Shown here: in pieces, positions 26,113-33,840 of the stretch
Position numbering within the stretch: position 1 is the first letter of the stretch
How the letters are laid out: each line of letters opens with the position of its first letter
The notes under the pieces: generated by a model
What the model was told of the DNA's origin: nothing
Seen by the model: the letters and a program-made list of their open reading frames with translations, nothing else
Databases searched by the model: none
Assembly (NCBI GenBank): GCA_030429665.1
Contig: JAUIEZ010000041.1
Location: 1-35,296 of the forward strand
DNA from: Gammaproteobacteria bacterium
Lineage (GTDB): Bacteria; Pseudomonadota; Gammaproteobacteria; Arenicellales; CAJQKF01
Length of the DNA stretch: 35,296 nt
Direction of reading: 5' to 3'
Translations under genes and position numbers: made by a program

Positions 26113-26925
26113 TCAGTCGGCCCGGCGCGCGGTGACGATGTGCGCCGGCGCGGCGAACGATACGCGGCCGTCGCTGCCCGCGAACGGTGCGAGCGTCTCG
26201 CGGGCTTCGGCAAGCAGTCGTTCGAACTGCGCGTCGTCGATGGCATCGGCGAGAGTCCAGCCGCGAACGTCGGTGTGCATCCAGGCATCGATCGAGTCGA
26301 ACTCGTTGACGCCGTTCACGGTTTGGATCGTTACCGCTTCGAGACCGGCGGCGTCGAACGGCTTGCGAAGGGCGTCCTTGTCGCCGAGGCAGTAGGGGCT
26401 GCGCAGGCTCTCGGCGACATCCTCGCCGAACAGCCGGGCCAGTAGCGACGCTGCGGCGGCGTAGCCCGGCGTATCCTCCAGGCGTCCCCACACCGCGACC
26501 GCGAGTTGCCGGCCCGGCTTGAGCACGCGAGCCATTTCCGAGACGGCCCGCGCGCGGTCGCGGAAGAACATCAGGCCGAACTGGCTGGCGACGGCATCGA
26601 AGCTGGCGTCGTCGAAGGGCAGGCGTTCGGCTTCACCGAGTCGCCATTCGATGTCGGGCGCGCGGCGCCGCGCCACCCCCAGCATGCCGTCGTTGATGTC
26701 CACGCCCGTGACCGAACCGCCGGGCCCGACTCGTTCGGCCAGCGCCCGGGCCAGAACGCCGGTACCGCAGGCGACGTCGAGCGCCGTGTCCGCCGGGCGC
26801 GCGGCGCTTGCCGCGGCGACCGGGCCAGCCCAGCGCCCGAACAGGGCGGGCACGAAGAACTCGTCGTACACGTCGGCGGCGCTGCGGCTGACCTGTCCGG
26901 ATTCAATCGATTCTGCGAGCTTCAT
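26113..26925 (-). CDS. Class I SAM-dependent methyltransferase
   Basis: The 270-residue protein has the SAM-binding motif I LDVACGTGVLAR (about 49-60), an acidic post-I residue in VTGVDINDGML, and the UbiE/Methyltransf_11-type segment AERLPFDDASFDAVASQFGLMFF. ARVLKPGRQLAVAVWG follows. It is a small-molecule methyltransferase by type; the substrate cannot be told. A GGAG ribosome-binding site precedes the ATG. It is divergent from the GlxA-type regulator gene. Confidence 0.9.
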   Translation of the reverse strand: MKLAESIESGQVSRSAADVYDEFFVPALFGRWAGPVAAASAARPADTALDVACGTGVLARALAERVGPGGSVTGVDINDGMLGVARRRAPDIEWRLGEAERLPFDDASFDAVASQFGLMFFRDRARAVSEMARVLKPGRQLAVAVWGRLEDTPGYAAAASLLARLFGEDVAESLRSPYCLGDKDALRKPFDAAGLEAVTIQTVNGVNEFDSIDAWMHTDVRGWTLADAIDDAQFERLLAEARETLAPFAGSDGRVSFAAPAHIVTARRAD

Positions 26926-27043
26926 GGCCGTGCTCCGTTATCGGGTTGTCTGACGAAACACAGGATCGCCGATGGACCCGGTTCGCGTGAAGAGGGAGAA
27001 TCGTCAATATCGGTTGTTATCTGCCAGGCGGCCGGAACGAACC

Positions 27044-28084
27044 ATGCAACGAATCAACGTCAGCCTGCTGGCCGTGGACGAGGTCGACAGCTCCTCGCTG
27101 AGCGGGCTCTACACGGTGCTCAACCTATATCGCAACGTGCTGCCGGACACGCTCGCGTATCACGCCCGGATCGTCGCGCCCGACGATGCCGCGCCCGACG
27201 GCCTGGTCCACACCATGCCGGGTTTGCCGATCCCGGTGCAGTGCCGCATCGGGGAGTCGCCTGACACCGACGTGGTGGTCATTCCGTCCCTGTTCCCCGA
27301 CGCGCACGGCGAGTGGCACCCGGGGCGCCACCCGCAGGCCGTGGACTGGCTGCGCCGGCTGTACCACGATGGCAAGATGGTGTGCTCCTCCTGCACGGGC
27401 GCGCTGCTGCTGGCGGAGACCGGCCTGCTCGACGGACGCGAGGCCACCCAGCACTGGGCTTTCTCGGCCACGTTCCGGCGTCACTTCCCCAATGTCCGTC
27501 TCAATGACGCGAAAGTGCTGGTGGTCACCGGCGACGGCAATCGACTGGTCATGTCGGGGGCCTCGGCGGCATGGCATGACCTCGTCCTCTACCTGGTGGC
27601 GCGTACTGCGGGACCCGCGGCCGCGCGCACCATCGCCCGTTTCTTTCTGCTGCAGTGGCACAGCGAGGGGCAGGCGCCCTACATCGTTTTCCGCGAGAAT
27701 TTGTGCCACGGCGACAGCGTGATCGTCTCTGCGCAGGAATGGCTGCGCGAGCATTGCCGCGAGTCGTCTCCGGTGGAGTCCGTGACGGCTCGTGCCGGCA
27801 TCAGCGCGCGCAGCTTCAATCGCCGCTTTCGCAAGGCCACGGGCCTGACGCCAATCGCCTACGTGCAGCACCTGCGCGTGGAAGCGGCGAAGCAGCGCCT
27901 GGAGACGACACGCGAGACGGTCGACGTCGTCGGCCAGGCGGCGGGGTACGAGGATCCGGCGTTCTTTCGTCGCGTGTTCAAGCGCATTACCGGCCTGTCG
28001 CCGAGCGAGTATCGGCGCAAGTTCAAGGTCATCGGCATCGTGGATGAGGGGACCGACGCGAGCGGTTGGTCCCAGGCCGGTTGA
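27044..28084 (+). CDS. GlxA-type transcriptional regulator (DJ-1/PfpI-like domain plus AraC HTH)
   Basis: The protein has an N-terminal DJ-1/PfpI-like domain (about 1-190), with the elbow segment CSSCTGALLLAETGLLDGREATQHW. A C-terminal AraC DNA-binding domain follows (about 230-330; ITAR..ISARSFNRRFRKATGLTPIAYVQHLRVEAAK and YEDPAFFRRVFKRITGLSPSEYRRKF). The ATG at 27044 places the start at the first domain strand; an ATG at 26972 with AGGA upstream would add 24 basic residues. This family includes the glycine-betaine and carnitine sensors GbdR and CdhR. It ends four bases from the convergent gene for a phosphonate oxygenase expected to release glycine betaine, so a link is plausible but not shown. 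Confidence 0.9.
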   Translation: MQRINVSLLAVDEVDSSSLSGLYTVLNLYRNVLPDTLAYHARIVAPDDAAPDGLVHTMPGLPIPVQCRIGESPDTDVVVIPSLFPDAHGEWHPGRHPQAVDWLRRLYHDGKMVCSSCTGALLLAETGLLDGREATQHWAFSATFRRHFPNVRLNDAKVLVVTGDGNRLVMSGASAAWHDLVLYLVARTAGPAAARTIARFFLLQWHSEGQAPYIVFRENLCHGDSVIVSAQEWLREHCRESSPVESVTARAGISARSFNRRFRKATGLTPIAYVQHLRVEAAKQRLETTRETVDVVGQAAGYEDPAFFRRVFKRITGLSPSEYRRKFKVIGIVDEGTDASGWSQAG

Positions 28085-28088
28085 TCGG

Positions 28089-28664
28089 CTACGTGTCGTT
28101 GACCAGCCGCCGCAGCAGCGGCGCGTAGTGCTCGAAGGGCGGGGTGATGGCGCCGGCGACCTTGGCGCCCTCGTCGAAGCGGCGTACCGAGACGATGGCA
28201 TCGAGGTCGTCGCGGCGCGCGAACGCCTCGGCTTCGTCGCGGGACATCGGTCCGCCCTGCAGGGCGAGGGTGTGCACCGACGCGTCCGACAGCGTGCCGA
28301 AGTAGTCCGGCTCGACCGCGCACAGGTAACGCTTTGCCTCGACGTGCCAGCGCACGGCGGCCACCACGCGGGCCGGAAACCAGGGCTCGAGTACCGCGGC
28401 GCCGGCCTTGTCGTGGTGATTGTCGATGCCGCGTTCGAGCGCGTCCTCGGGAAATTCGCCGCTGTAGTGGCCGATGTCGTGCAGCAGCGCCGCCGCCACG
28501 AGTTCCTCGTCGGCGCCGGCGCGTTCGGCGAGATGCGCGGCCTGCAGCATGTGCTCGGACATGGAGACACGCTCGCCGAGATAGGAGTCGGCGCCGCGGC
28601 GGTGGAAGATATCGGCGATGAACTCGACGATCGTATCGCGGTCGATCGATGCCCGCGTGCTCAT
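28089..28664 (-). CDS. tmpB: HD-domain mixed-valent diiron oxygenase, TmpB/PhnZ type
   Basis: The 191-residue HD-domain protein belongs by motif to the oxygenases that cleave C-P bonds of alpha-hydroxyphosphonates. Iron ligands can be assigned as H38, H62-D63 (LLHDIGHY), H84, H107 and D164 (RRFDEGAK). The family Tyr-x-x-Glu pair is Y28/E31 (YLGE), and K111 follows the WHVEAK motif. TmpB acts on (R)-1-hydroxy-2-(trimethylammonio)ethylphosphonate and gives glycine betaine plus phosphate. The upstream tmpA-like gene overlaps its start by 4 bases (ATGA, 28661-28664), which supports the TmpA/TmpB call over stand-alone HD hydrolases. The reaction is assigned by family and context; PhnZ-like use of 2-aminoethylphosphonate is the alternative. 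Confidence 0.82.
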   Translation of the reverse strand: MSTRASIDRDTIVEFIADIFHRRGADSYLGERVSMSEHMLQAAHLAERAGADEELVAAALLHDIGHYSGEFPEDALERGIDNHHDKAGAAVLEPWFPARVVAAVRWHVEAKRYLCAVEPDYFGTLSDASVHTLALQGGPMSRDEAEAFARRDDLDAIVSVRRFDEGAKVAGAITPPFEHYAPLLRRLVNDT

Positions 28665-29815
28665 GGGAACCTTTCTCCGCGCTGGTCCTCGATGGCCGCC
28701 AGCGTGGACAGCAGCCCGTCGCGATCGGCGTAGCAGCCTTGCAGGTGGCGCGTGCCGGCGCCGCTGTAGGCCCGCCTGCCGTGCAGCACGCGGGTGTTGT
28801 CGACGATGAAGCATTCGCCGGGTTCGAGCTTGAGCGTCACCGCCATGGCAGGGTCGTCGATGACCTCGGCGAAGCGGCGGTAGGCGCGGTAGTAGTCGGC
28901 CATCTTGTCGTAGGGCACGTCGGTGATCGGCGCCGCGGAGCGGTTGTTGAAGCGCACCGCGACGAGCTCGCCATCGGGCGCCAGTTCGATCATCGGCCGG
29001 CGCGCGCGCAGCTTCACGCCGGGCGAGCCGGCGTACTCGAAGCGGGCGCAATGACTCGACAGCAGATCGAACCACGCGGGGTTCTCGTCGCGAAGGCGCG
29101 CGGCCGCGCGAAAGCCGTCGACCAGCAGCGAGTCGCCGCCGTCGGCCGAGTTCCGAAGACAATACAGGACCTGCAGCGTGGGCACCGGGTCGCGGTAGGG
29201 ATTGTCGGTATGCGCCTGCAGTCCCGCGTTGGTGTAGGCCAGGTTCACGGGGGCGACCTCGCTGACGACCTCGAACCAGCGGCCGTAATGGGTTTCGCGC
29301 ACGAAGCCGAACAACGCCACCACGTCGCAAAGGGCGCCGCTGGCGATGGGCCCGCCGGACAGCGCCGCGAATCCCAGCCGGCGCACGAGGGCCAGCCAAC
29401 GACCGAGCGATTCACGGTCCTCGCGCACTGCATCGAAAGACGCGACCGCGAGACCTGCATCGAGCGAGCCGTCCCAGGTCTCGATGCCGCCATCGACCCA
29501 GCCGGCGGCCCGGTCCGATTCGCGGTCGTAGATCCCCGCGATGAGATACGGCGCCGCGAAGTCGACCGTCTTGCCGTCGGGGGCGAATCGAATCGAAACC
29601 GTTTCCGCGCCCGCTTCGGCGCGTTCGATGGTCGTGTCGGGCGGTATGTCCGTCAGGGTCACCAGTCGCTGCCCGTTGCCGGGCGACCGGGTTGCCGCGT
29701 CGGTCGCGTTGTCGCGCAGCCACGCGGCGTGAAACCGGGCGCGCCGGCCGTCGCCAAAGCGTACGGCGACGGCGGCGCCGTTGTCGATGATATCCACGGA
29801 ATCGATGTCGCTCAT
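28661..29815 (-). CDS. tmpA: 2-oxoglutarate/Fe(II) dioxygenase of the gamma-butyrobetaine hydroxylase type, probable TmpA
   Basis: The 384-residue protein has an N-terminal DUF971-like domain (about 5-95) and a TauD-like double-stranded beta-helix domain (about 120-375). Iron ligands are H202 and D204 (LQAHTDNPYRD) and H345 (RVLHGRRAY), with R356 the likely 2-oxoglutarate arginine. YNxx-type substrate residues are conserved around NLAYTNAGLQAHTDN. TmpA hydroxylates trimethylaminoethylphosphonate at C1, and the HD partner then cleaves it. The next gene overlaps by 4 bases. The N-terminal domain lacks the cysteines that bind zinc in gamma-butyrobetaine hydroxylase (WLRDNATDAATR). Carnitine biosynthesis is the alternative, but the HD-oxygenase partner makes it less likely. 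Confidence 0.82.
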   Translation of the reverse strand: MSDIDSVDIIDNGAAVAVRFGDGRRARFHAAWLRDNATDAATRSPGNGQRLVTLTDIPPDTTIERAEAGAETVSIRFAPDGKTVDFAAPYLIAGIYDRESDRAAGWVDGGIETWDGSLDAGLAVASFDAVREDRESLGRWLALVRRLGFAALSGGPIASGALCDVVALFGFVRETHYGRWFEVVSEVAPVNLAYTNAGLQAHTDNPYRDPVPTLQVLYCLRNSADGGDSLLVDGFRAAARLRDENPAWFDLLSSHCARFEYAGSPGVKLRARRPMIELAPDGELVAVRFNNRSAAPITDVPYDKMADYYRAYRRFAEVIDDPAMAVTLKLEPGECFIVDNTRVLHGRRAYSGAGTRHLQGCYADRDGLLSTLAAIEDQRGERFP

Positions 29816-29866
29816 GGGCCGGTCGCAACGCCTGACGGGTATTCTCGGGCTCGAGGAGAGCCGCCG

Positions 29867-29872
29867 ATTATA
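29867..29872 (-). promoter_or_regulatory. Consensus -10 box ahead of tmpA-tmpB
   Basis: TATAAT on the minus strand lies at the 3' edge of the DUF1127 gene, about 50 bases before the tmpA ATG. No convincing -35 is present 16-18 bases upstream, so it may need an activator or may be chance. Confidence 0.3.
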
Positions 29873-30233
29873 GACCCGTGCAGCAGGCGTCTCCCAGCAC
29901 CTCGCCCTGCTTGCCGGAACGTCTCGCGTTATCGTTCGCCTCGCCCCGGTTCAACGCCGCGCGGCGACGTTCGGTCATCTGCCGGGCGATCGTGTGTATA
30001 TCCCCGTGGGAGATGCCGATGTCCGCGAGCATCTTGTTATCGAGGCGATTGAGTTCGCGAATCGCGGCGCGACGCACACGGTAGTCCTGGACGGCGGCGA
30101 AGAACGAAGCCACCCGCCGGGCGACGCGACGGGACCCGCCGTCCGTGCGGATTGCCCGGTGGGGCCGGCGGCCCAGGGCGTGAGTCAGTTTTCGGGTGCT
30201 CGTGCCGGTGAGAAAAGTCGTAAGCCACAACAT
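29868..30233 (-). CDS. DUF1127-domain protein
   Basis: The 121-residue basic protein carries a DUF1127 core at about 50-75 (YRVRRAAIRELNRLDNKMLADIGISHGDI), the short arginine-rich motif shared by many small proteobacterial proteins. Some family members bind RNA or act in phosphate and carbon regulation; the role here is unknown. Most DUF1127 proteins have 45-80 residues, so the extra arginine-rich N terminus and C-terminal tail make this one long. A strong AGGAGG site precedes the ATG. It lies 52 bases upstream of tmpA on the same strand and could share its transcript; it is divergent from a LysR gene. Confidence 0.8.
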   Translation of the reverse strand: MLWLTTFLTGTSTRKLTHALGRRPHRAIRTDGGSRRVARRVASFFAAVQDYRVRRAAIRELNRLDNKMLADIGISHGDIHTIARQMTERRRAALNRGEANDNARRSGKQGEVLGDACCTGL

Positions 30234-30351
30234 GACAGGCCTCCTTGGATTCCATGCGCGTTGCGAAAAAATACGTTAGAATTACTTTTCGTTTCACGCG
30301 TGGGTTGTTAACGTGATTCGCATTGTTTCACCGATATGTAGAGACTACAAA

Positions 30352-30364
30352 CGAGAAATTCTCG
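30352..30364. promoter_or_regulatory. Short palindrome upstream of the GcvA-like LysR gene
   Basis: CGAGAA-A-TTCTCG, 6-bp arms around one base, lies 29 bases before the LysR ATG in an AT-rich divergent region (30234-30393) shared with the DUF1127/tmpAB side. It is a candidate operator. Confidence 0.35.
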
Positions 30365-30393
30365 ATTTATAGGATAGATTTTCTTACTTCTAT

Positions 30394-31314
30394 ATGGCTC
30401 GAAAACTGCCACCGCTCAACGCCCTTCGCGCTTTCGAGGCGAGCGGGCGCCACCTGAGCTTCAAGCGTGCCGCGGACGAACTGCACGTCACGCCGGCGGC
30501 TATCAGCCAACAGGTGAAAACGCTGGAGGATTACTTCGACGCGCCGCTTTTCCGACGCATGACCCGCGCCCTGCGGCTTACCGATGCCGGCCAGGCGGTC
30601 ATGCCGCTGCTCACGGATGCCTTCGACAAGCTTGCGGAAGCGGACCATCTGTTGCGCAGCCGACGCAACGACGCGTCCCTGGTGGTCAGCGTGCCGCCGT
30701 CTTTCGGCGCCAAGTGGCTGGTGCCGCGGCTGGACCGATTTCGCCGCGCCCATCCCGAGCACGAGATTCGCCTCGACGCCACCGACCGGCGTGCCGACTT
30801 CGCGCGCGAGAACGTGGACGTGGCGCTGCGCTACGGCAGCGGAAACTACCCGGGCCTGCACGTGGAGTGCGTGCTGGCCGAGTTCGTGATACCGGTGTGC
30901 GCGCCGTCACTGCTGCAGGGAAAGCGCCCGCTGCGCGAGCCGTCCGACCTGAAGCATCACACCCTGATTCACCTGCACTGGACCGGCGAACCCGAGGCGG
31001 CGCCCAACTGGCACATGTGGCTCAAGGCGGCGGGGGTCGACGGTATCGACGTCGAGCACGGGCCGCGCTTCAGCATGGAGAACATGGCGGTGCAGGCGGC
31101 CCTCGACGGCCAGGGCGTGGCGCTGGTGTCGAACGCGCTGGTGGTGGATGACATCGCGCGCGGCAATCTCCTGCGCCCGTTCCCGGACGCCGCCCGGCCG
31201 CAGAACGCGTTCTGCTACTACTTCGTGTGCCCGCACCGGAACCTCAAGCTGCCCCGCGTCGCGGCGTTCCGCGACTGGGTGATGGCCGAGGCGAGCCGCT
31301 CGACGGTCGGCTAG
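30394..31314 (+). CDS. GcvA-like LysR-family regulator
   Basis: The 306-residue protein opens with KLPPLNALRAFEASGRHLSFKRAADELHVTPAAISQQVKTLE, the GcvA-type version of the LysR helix-turn-helix. The effector domain follows from about 90 (LVVSVPPSFGAKWLVPRLDRF). It is divergent from the DUF1127-tmpA-tmpB genes, and so it is a candidate regulator of phosphonate use, in line with LysR genes often beside such clusters. The ATG has no Shine-Dalgarno sequence ahead of it. Confidence 0.93.
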   Translation: MARKLPPLNALRAFEASGRHLSFKRAADELHVTPAAISQQVKTLEDYFDAPLFRRMTRALRLTDAGQAVMPLLTDAFDKLAEADHLLRSRRNDASLVVSVPPSFGAKWLVPRLDRFRRAHPEHEIRLDATDRRADFARENVDVALRYGSGNYPGLHVECVLAEFVIPVCAPSLLQGKRPLREPSDLKHHTLIHLHWTGEPEAAPNWHMWLKAAGVDGIDVEHGPRFSMENMAVQAALDGQGVALVSNALVVDDIARGNLLRPFPDAARPQNAFCYYFVCPHRNLKLPRVAAFRDWVMAEASRSTVG

Positions 31315-31315
31315 T

Positions 31316-31330
31316 GCGCCGACACGGCGC
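31316..31330. terminator. Hairpin between convergent LysR and MAPEG genes
   Basis: Arms GCGCCG (31316-31321) and CGGCGC (31325-31330) with the loop ACA lie directly after the LysR stop. No T run follows. Confidence 0.35.
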
Positions 31331-31345
31331 GCGAATCGCGAGCCG

Positions 31346-31741
31346 CTAGGCCGCCGACAGTATCTGCGCGCCGAGAACGATCATGCACACCCAGCCCACG
31401 GCGAAGGCGAGGGTCCGTACCCAGGGAATGGCGAACGTGTAGGCGATGGCGTGCACGACGCGTGCCCAGAAGTACACCGCGCAGGCCGTCGCGGTCGCGC
31501 CGCTGCCGACCGACGCCGCGTGGGTGACCAGGACCAGGGCGCCGAACACGACCAGGTTCTCCACCGCGTTGTAGTGCGCGGCCTTGAGCCGTTCCGCCCA
31601 GGGCGCCATGGGCTTGGGATCCACCGGGTAGCCGACCGCGTCGAGCAGGCCGCGCACCGAGATCATGTTGAGGATGTAGGGCACCCAGAGTATCGCCGTC
31701 AGCAAGGCGACCCAGGTCAGGTATGTCAGTTCGGTGGTCAT
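31346..31741 (-). CDS. MAPEG-family membrane protein
   Basis: The 131-residue protein has four predicted helices and the MAPEG signature RLKAAHYNAVENLVVFGALVLVTH (about 51-74), followed by FWARVVHAIAYTFAIPWVRTLAF. The family includes glutathione-dependent transferases and many bacterial members of unknown substrate. A strong AGGAGG ribosome-binding site precedes the ATG. It is convergent with the LysR gene and divergent from the LOG-family gene. Confidence 0.9.
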   Translation of the reverse strand: MTTELTYLTWVALLTAILWVPYILNMISVRGLLDAVGYPVDPKPMAPWAERLKAAHYNAVENLVVFGALVLVTHAASVGSGATATACAVYFWARVVHAIAYTFAIPWVRTLAFAVGWVCMIVLGAQILSAA

Positions 31742-31939
31742 TTTCGTTTTCCTCCTCGGGTAGCGAAAAACACCGCGTGACGGGCGTTGAAATCATGGCA
31801 CAACCACCGTCGCCGGACAACGCGACCTGCCGCGGGCGCGGCGGCGTTCGTTCGCCGCGCCGGGTTGTCGCTCGGTCATCGCGCTCTGTTAGCCTATGCA
31901 CGATAGCCAATCGCATCTTCCACCACAGGAGAACCGCTC

Positions 31940-32752
31940 ATGGACCAGCCTGCCCGCTTCATCAAGGCCTACCGCAACGATTCGTTTCTCAACAGCAGCG
32001 AGGGGCGCACGCTGCGCATACTGGCCGAGTATCTCGAACCGGCAAGCCGGTTCGAGCATTACAAGGTGGACGACACCATCGTCTTCATGGGCTCGGCGCG
32101 AACGCCGTCACGCGAGCAGGCCGAGCAGGACCTGGAAAAGGCGCGCGAGACGGGCGGCGACATCGCGCGCGCCGAGATCGGCCTCGAGATGTCGACGTAC
32201 TACGAGAAGGCGCGTGAACTGGCGCGACGGCTTACCGAGTGGTCCAAGGGATTGTCCGATCCCGAACGGCGTTTCGTGGTGTGCACCGGCGGCGGTCCCG
32301 GCATCATGGAAGCGGCCAATCGCGGCGCCTCCGAGGCCAGGGGACTCAACGTCGGCCTCACCATCTCGTTGCCGAAGGAAGAGTTCGACAATCCGTACAC
32401 GACACGCGAGTTGTCGTTCCATTTCCACTACTTCTTCATGCGCAAGTTCTGGTTCGCCTATCTCGCCAAGGCGGTGATCGTGTTCCCGGGCGGGTTCGGT
32501 ACGCTGGACGAGTTGTTCGAACTGTTGACGCTGCTGCAGACCGGCAAGATCCGCAAGCACCTGCCGCTGGTACTGTTCGGCAGCCGCTACTGGGACGAGG
32601 TGGTGAATTTCGACGCGCTGGTGAAATACGGCAACATCGACGCCGACGACCTCGGCCTGATCATGCGCACCGACTCGGTCGACGAGGCCTACGATTACCT
32701 GGTCAGCGAGCTGTCGCGGTACGGGATGGCCGAGCGCGGCGCGACGCTGTAG
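31940..32752 (+). CDS. LOG-family (lysine decarboxylase-like fold) nucleotide hydrolase
   Basis: The 270-residue protein has a Rossmann-like fold with the motifs IVFMGSAR (about 50), VCTGGGPGIMEAANRGA (about 113-129) and PGGFGTLDELFE (about 182-193). The PGGxGTxxE motif marks phosphoribohydrolases that release bases from nucleoside 5'-monophosphates, such as cytokinin-activating LOG. This longer form has an N-terminal helix of about 45 residues. True substrate unknown; despite old names it is not a lysine decarboxylase. An AGGAG site precedes the ATG. Its 3' end overlaps the convergent LysR gene by 50 bases. Confidence 0.9.
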   Translation: MDQPARFIKAYRNDSFLNSSEGRTLRILAEYLEPASRFEHYKVDDTIVFMGSARTPSREQAEQDLEKARETGGDIARAEIGLEMSTYYEKARELARRLTEWSKGLSDPERRFVVCTGGGPGIMEAANRGASEARGLNVGLTISLPKEEFDNPYTTRELSFHFHYFFMRKFWFAYLAKAVIVFPGGFGTLDELFELLTLLQTGKIRKHLPLVLFGSRYWDEVVNFDALVKYGNIDADDLGLIMRTDSVDEAYDYLVSELSRYGMAERGATL

Positions 32753-33689
32753 TCGCCGACTGCTTGCCCAGCGCGGTCTCGATCTCGCGATCCCAGTACG
32801 GAACGCCCGCGAAGCGTTCGGCGAGAAAATCGATAAAGGCGCGTACCCGGTACGACAGGTGCCGGGTGGGCGGGTAAATCGCATACGCCGCGCTCACCGG
32901 CCAGGCGTAGCCGGTGAGCAACGGCACCAGTTCACCGCGCGCGATATGCCCGTGGACGATGAACGTCGGTTGCATGACGATGCCGTGGCCGGCGACCGCG
33001 GCATCGCAAAGATATTCGCCGCTGTTGGCCTTGAGCGTCACCTCCACCGGCACCGACCGCCGCTCGCCGTCGGCATCACGCCAGTACCAGCGATCGGTGA
33101 CGGGTACGTTGCTGTAGGCCAGGATGTCGTGTCGGGAGAGGTCGGCGGGTTCGACCGGTTCGCCGCGGCGCTCGAGGTATTCGCGACTGGCCACGATAAC
33201 GGTTCTCGCGTCGAACAAGCGGCGCGCCACGAGAGTGGAGTCTTCGAGATGGCCGATGCGCACGGCGACATCGAAGCCGTCCTGCACGAGGTCGACGCGG
33301 CGGTCGTTGAAGTCCAGGTCGAACCGGATTCGCGGGTGCTTCTCGCCGAAGTCGCAAACGGCGGAAGACATGTGACGCAGGCCGAACGACATGGGCAGGG
33401 CAATGCGAAGCCGTCCGCTCAGTTCGCAGTTGGCTTGTGCCACGCGGGACTCGGCCTCTTCGAGGTCCTCCAAAATGCGCTTGGCATGCTCGTAGAAAGC
33501 GCGTCCACTGTCCGTCAGGTTGAGGCGTCGCGTGGTGCGGTGGAACAACTGCGCGCCGAGTCGCTTCTCCAGCTCGGCGATTCGCCGGCTGACCGCCGAC
33601 TTGGCGGTATCCAGGGCGTCCGCCGCGGCCGTGAAACTGCCGCTTTCCACCACCCGGACGAAGGTGTTCAGCTCGTCGAAACGATCCAT
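32703..33689 (-). CDS. LysR-family regulator divergent from azoR-doxX
   Basis: The 328-residue protein starts with MDRFDELNTFVRVVESGSFTAAADALDTAKSAVSRRIAELEKRLG, a LysR helix-turn-helix of the group close to DNA-binding CrgA/QseD-like proteins. The effector domain spans about 90-300. It is longer than usual at the C terminus, with a basic Ser/Thr/Arg tail overlapping the LOG gene by 50 bases on the other strand. It is divergent from an azoreductase gene across 151 bases holding two inverted repeats, so it probably regulates both directions in response to quinones or electrophiles. Confidence 0.93.
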   Translation of the reverse strand: MDRFDELNTFVRVVESGSFTAAADALDTAKSAVSRRIAELEKRLGAQLFHRTTRRLNLTDSGRAFYEHAKRILEDLEEAESRVAQANCELSGRLRIALPMSFGLRHMSSAVCDFGEKHPRIRFDLDFNDRRVDLVQDGFDVAVRIGHLEDSTLVARRLFDARTVIVASREYLERRGEPVEPADLSRHDILAYSNVPVTDRWYWRDADGERRSVPVEVTLKANSGEYLCDAAVAGHGIVMQPTFIVHGHIARGELVPLLTGYAWPVSAAYAIYPPTRHLSYRVRAFIDFLAERFAGVPYWDREIETALGKQSATTASRRARPSRTATAR

Positions 33690-33694
33690 GGGTA

Positions 33695-33753
33695 TTGTTC
33701 TCCGTATAAGAACAAATTGTTGTCAGAACCATAGTTTATTCTGAAAACAACAA
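33695..33753. promoter_or_regulatory. Two adjacent inverted repeats in the lysR-azoR divergent region
   Basis: Repeat 1: TTGTTCT (33695-33701), 7 bases, AGAACAA (33709-33715). Repeat 2: TTGTTGTCAGAA (33717-33728) and TTCTGAAAACAACAA (33739-33753), matching except for a 3-base insertion. Both carry TTGTT/AACAA ends and lie between the LysR and azoR starts. They are probable LysR operator half-site sets. Confidence 0.55.
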
Positions 33754-33840
33754 CCATCACAATGTCTCCCGTGATGCGGCCCCGGGCCGCGAACCTGACT
33801 TCGAAACGAACCTCGAACCTTGCAACTGGAGACAAGCAAC

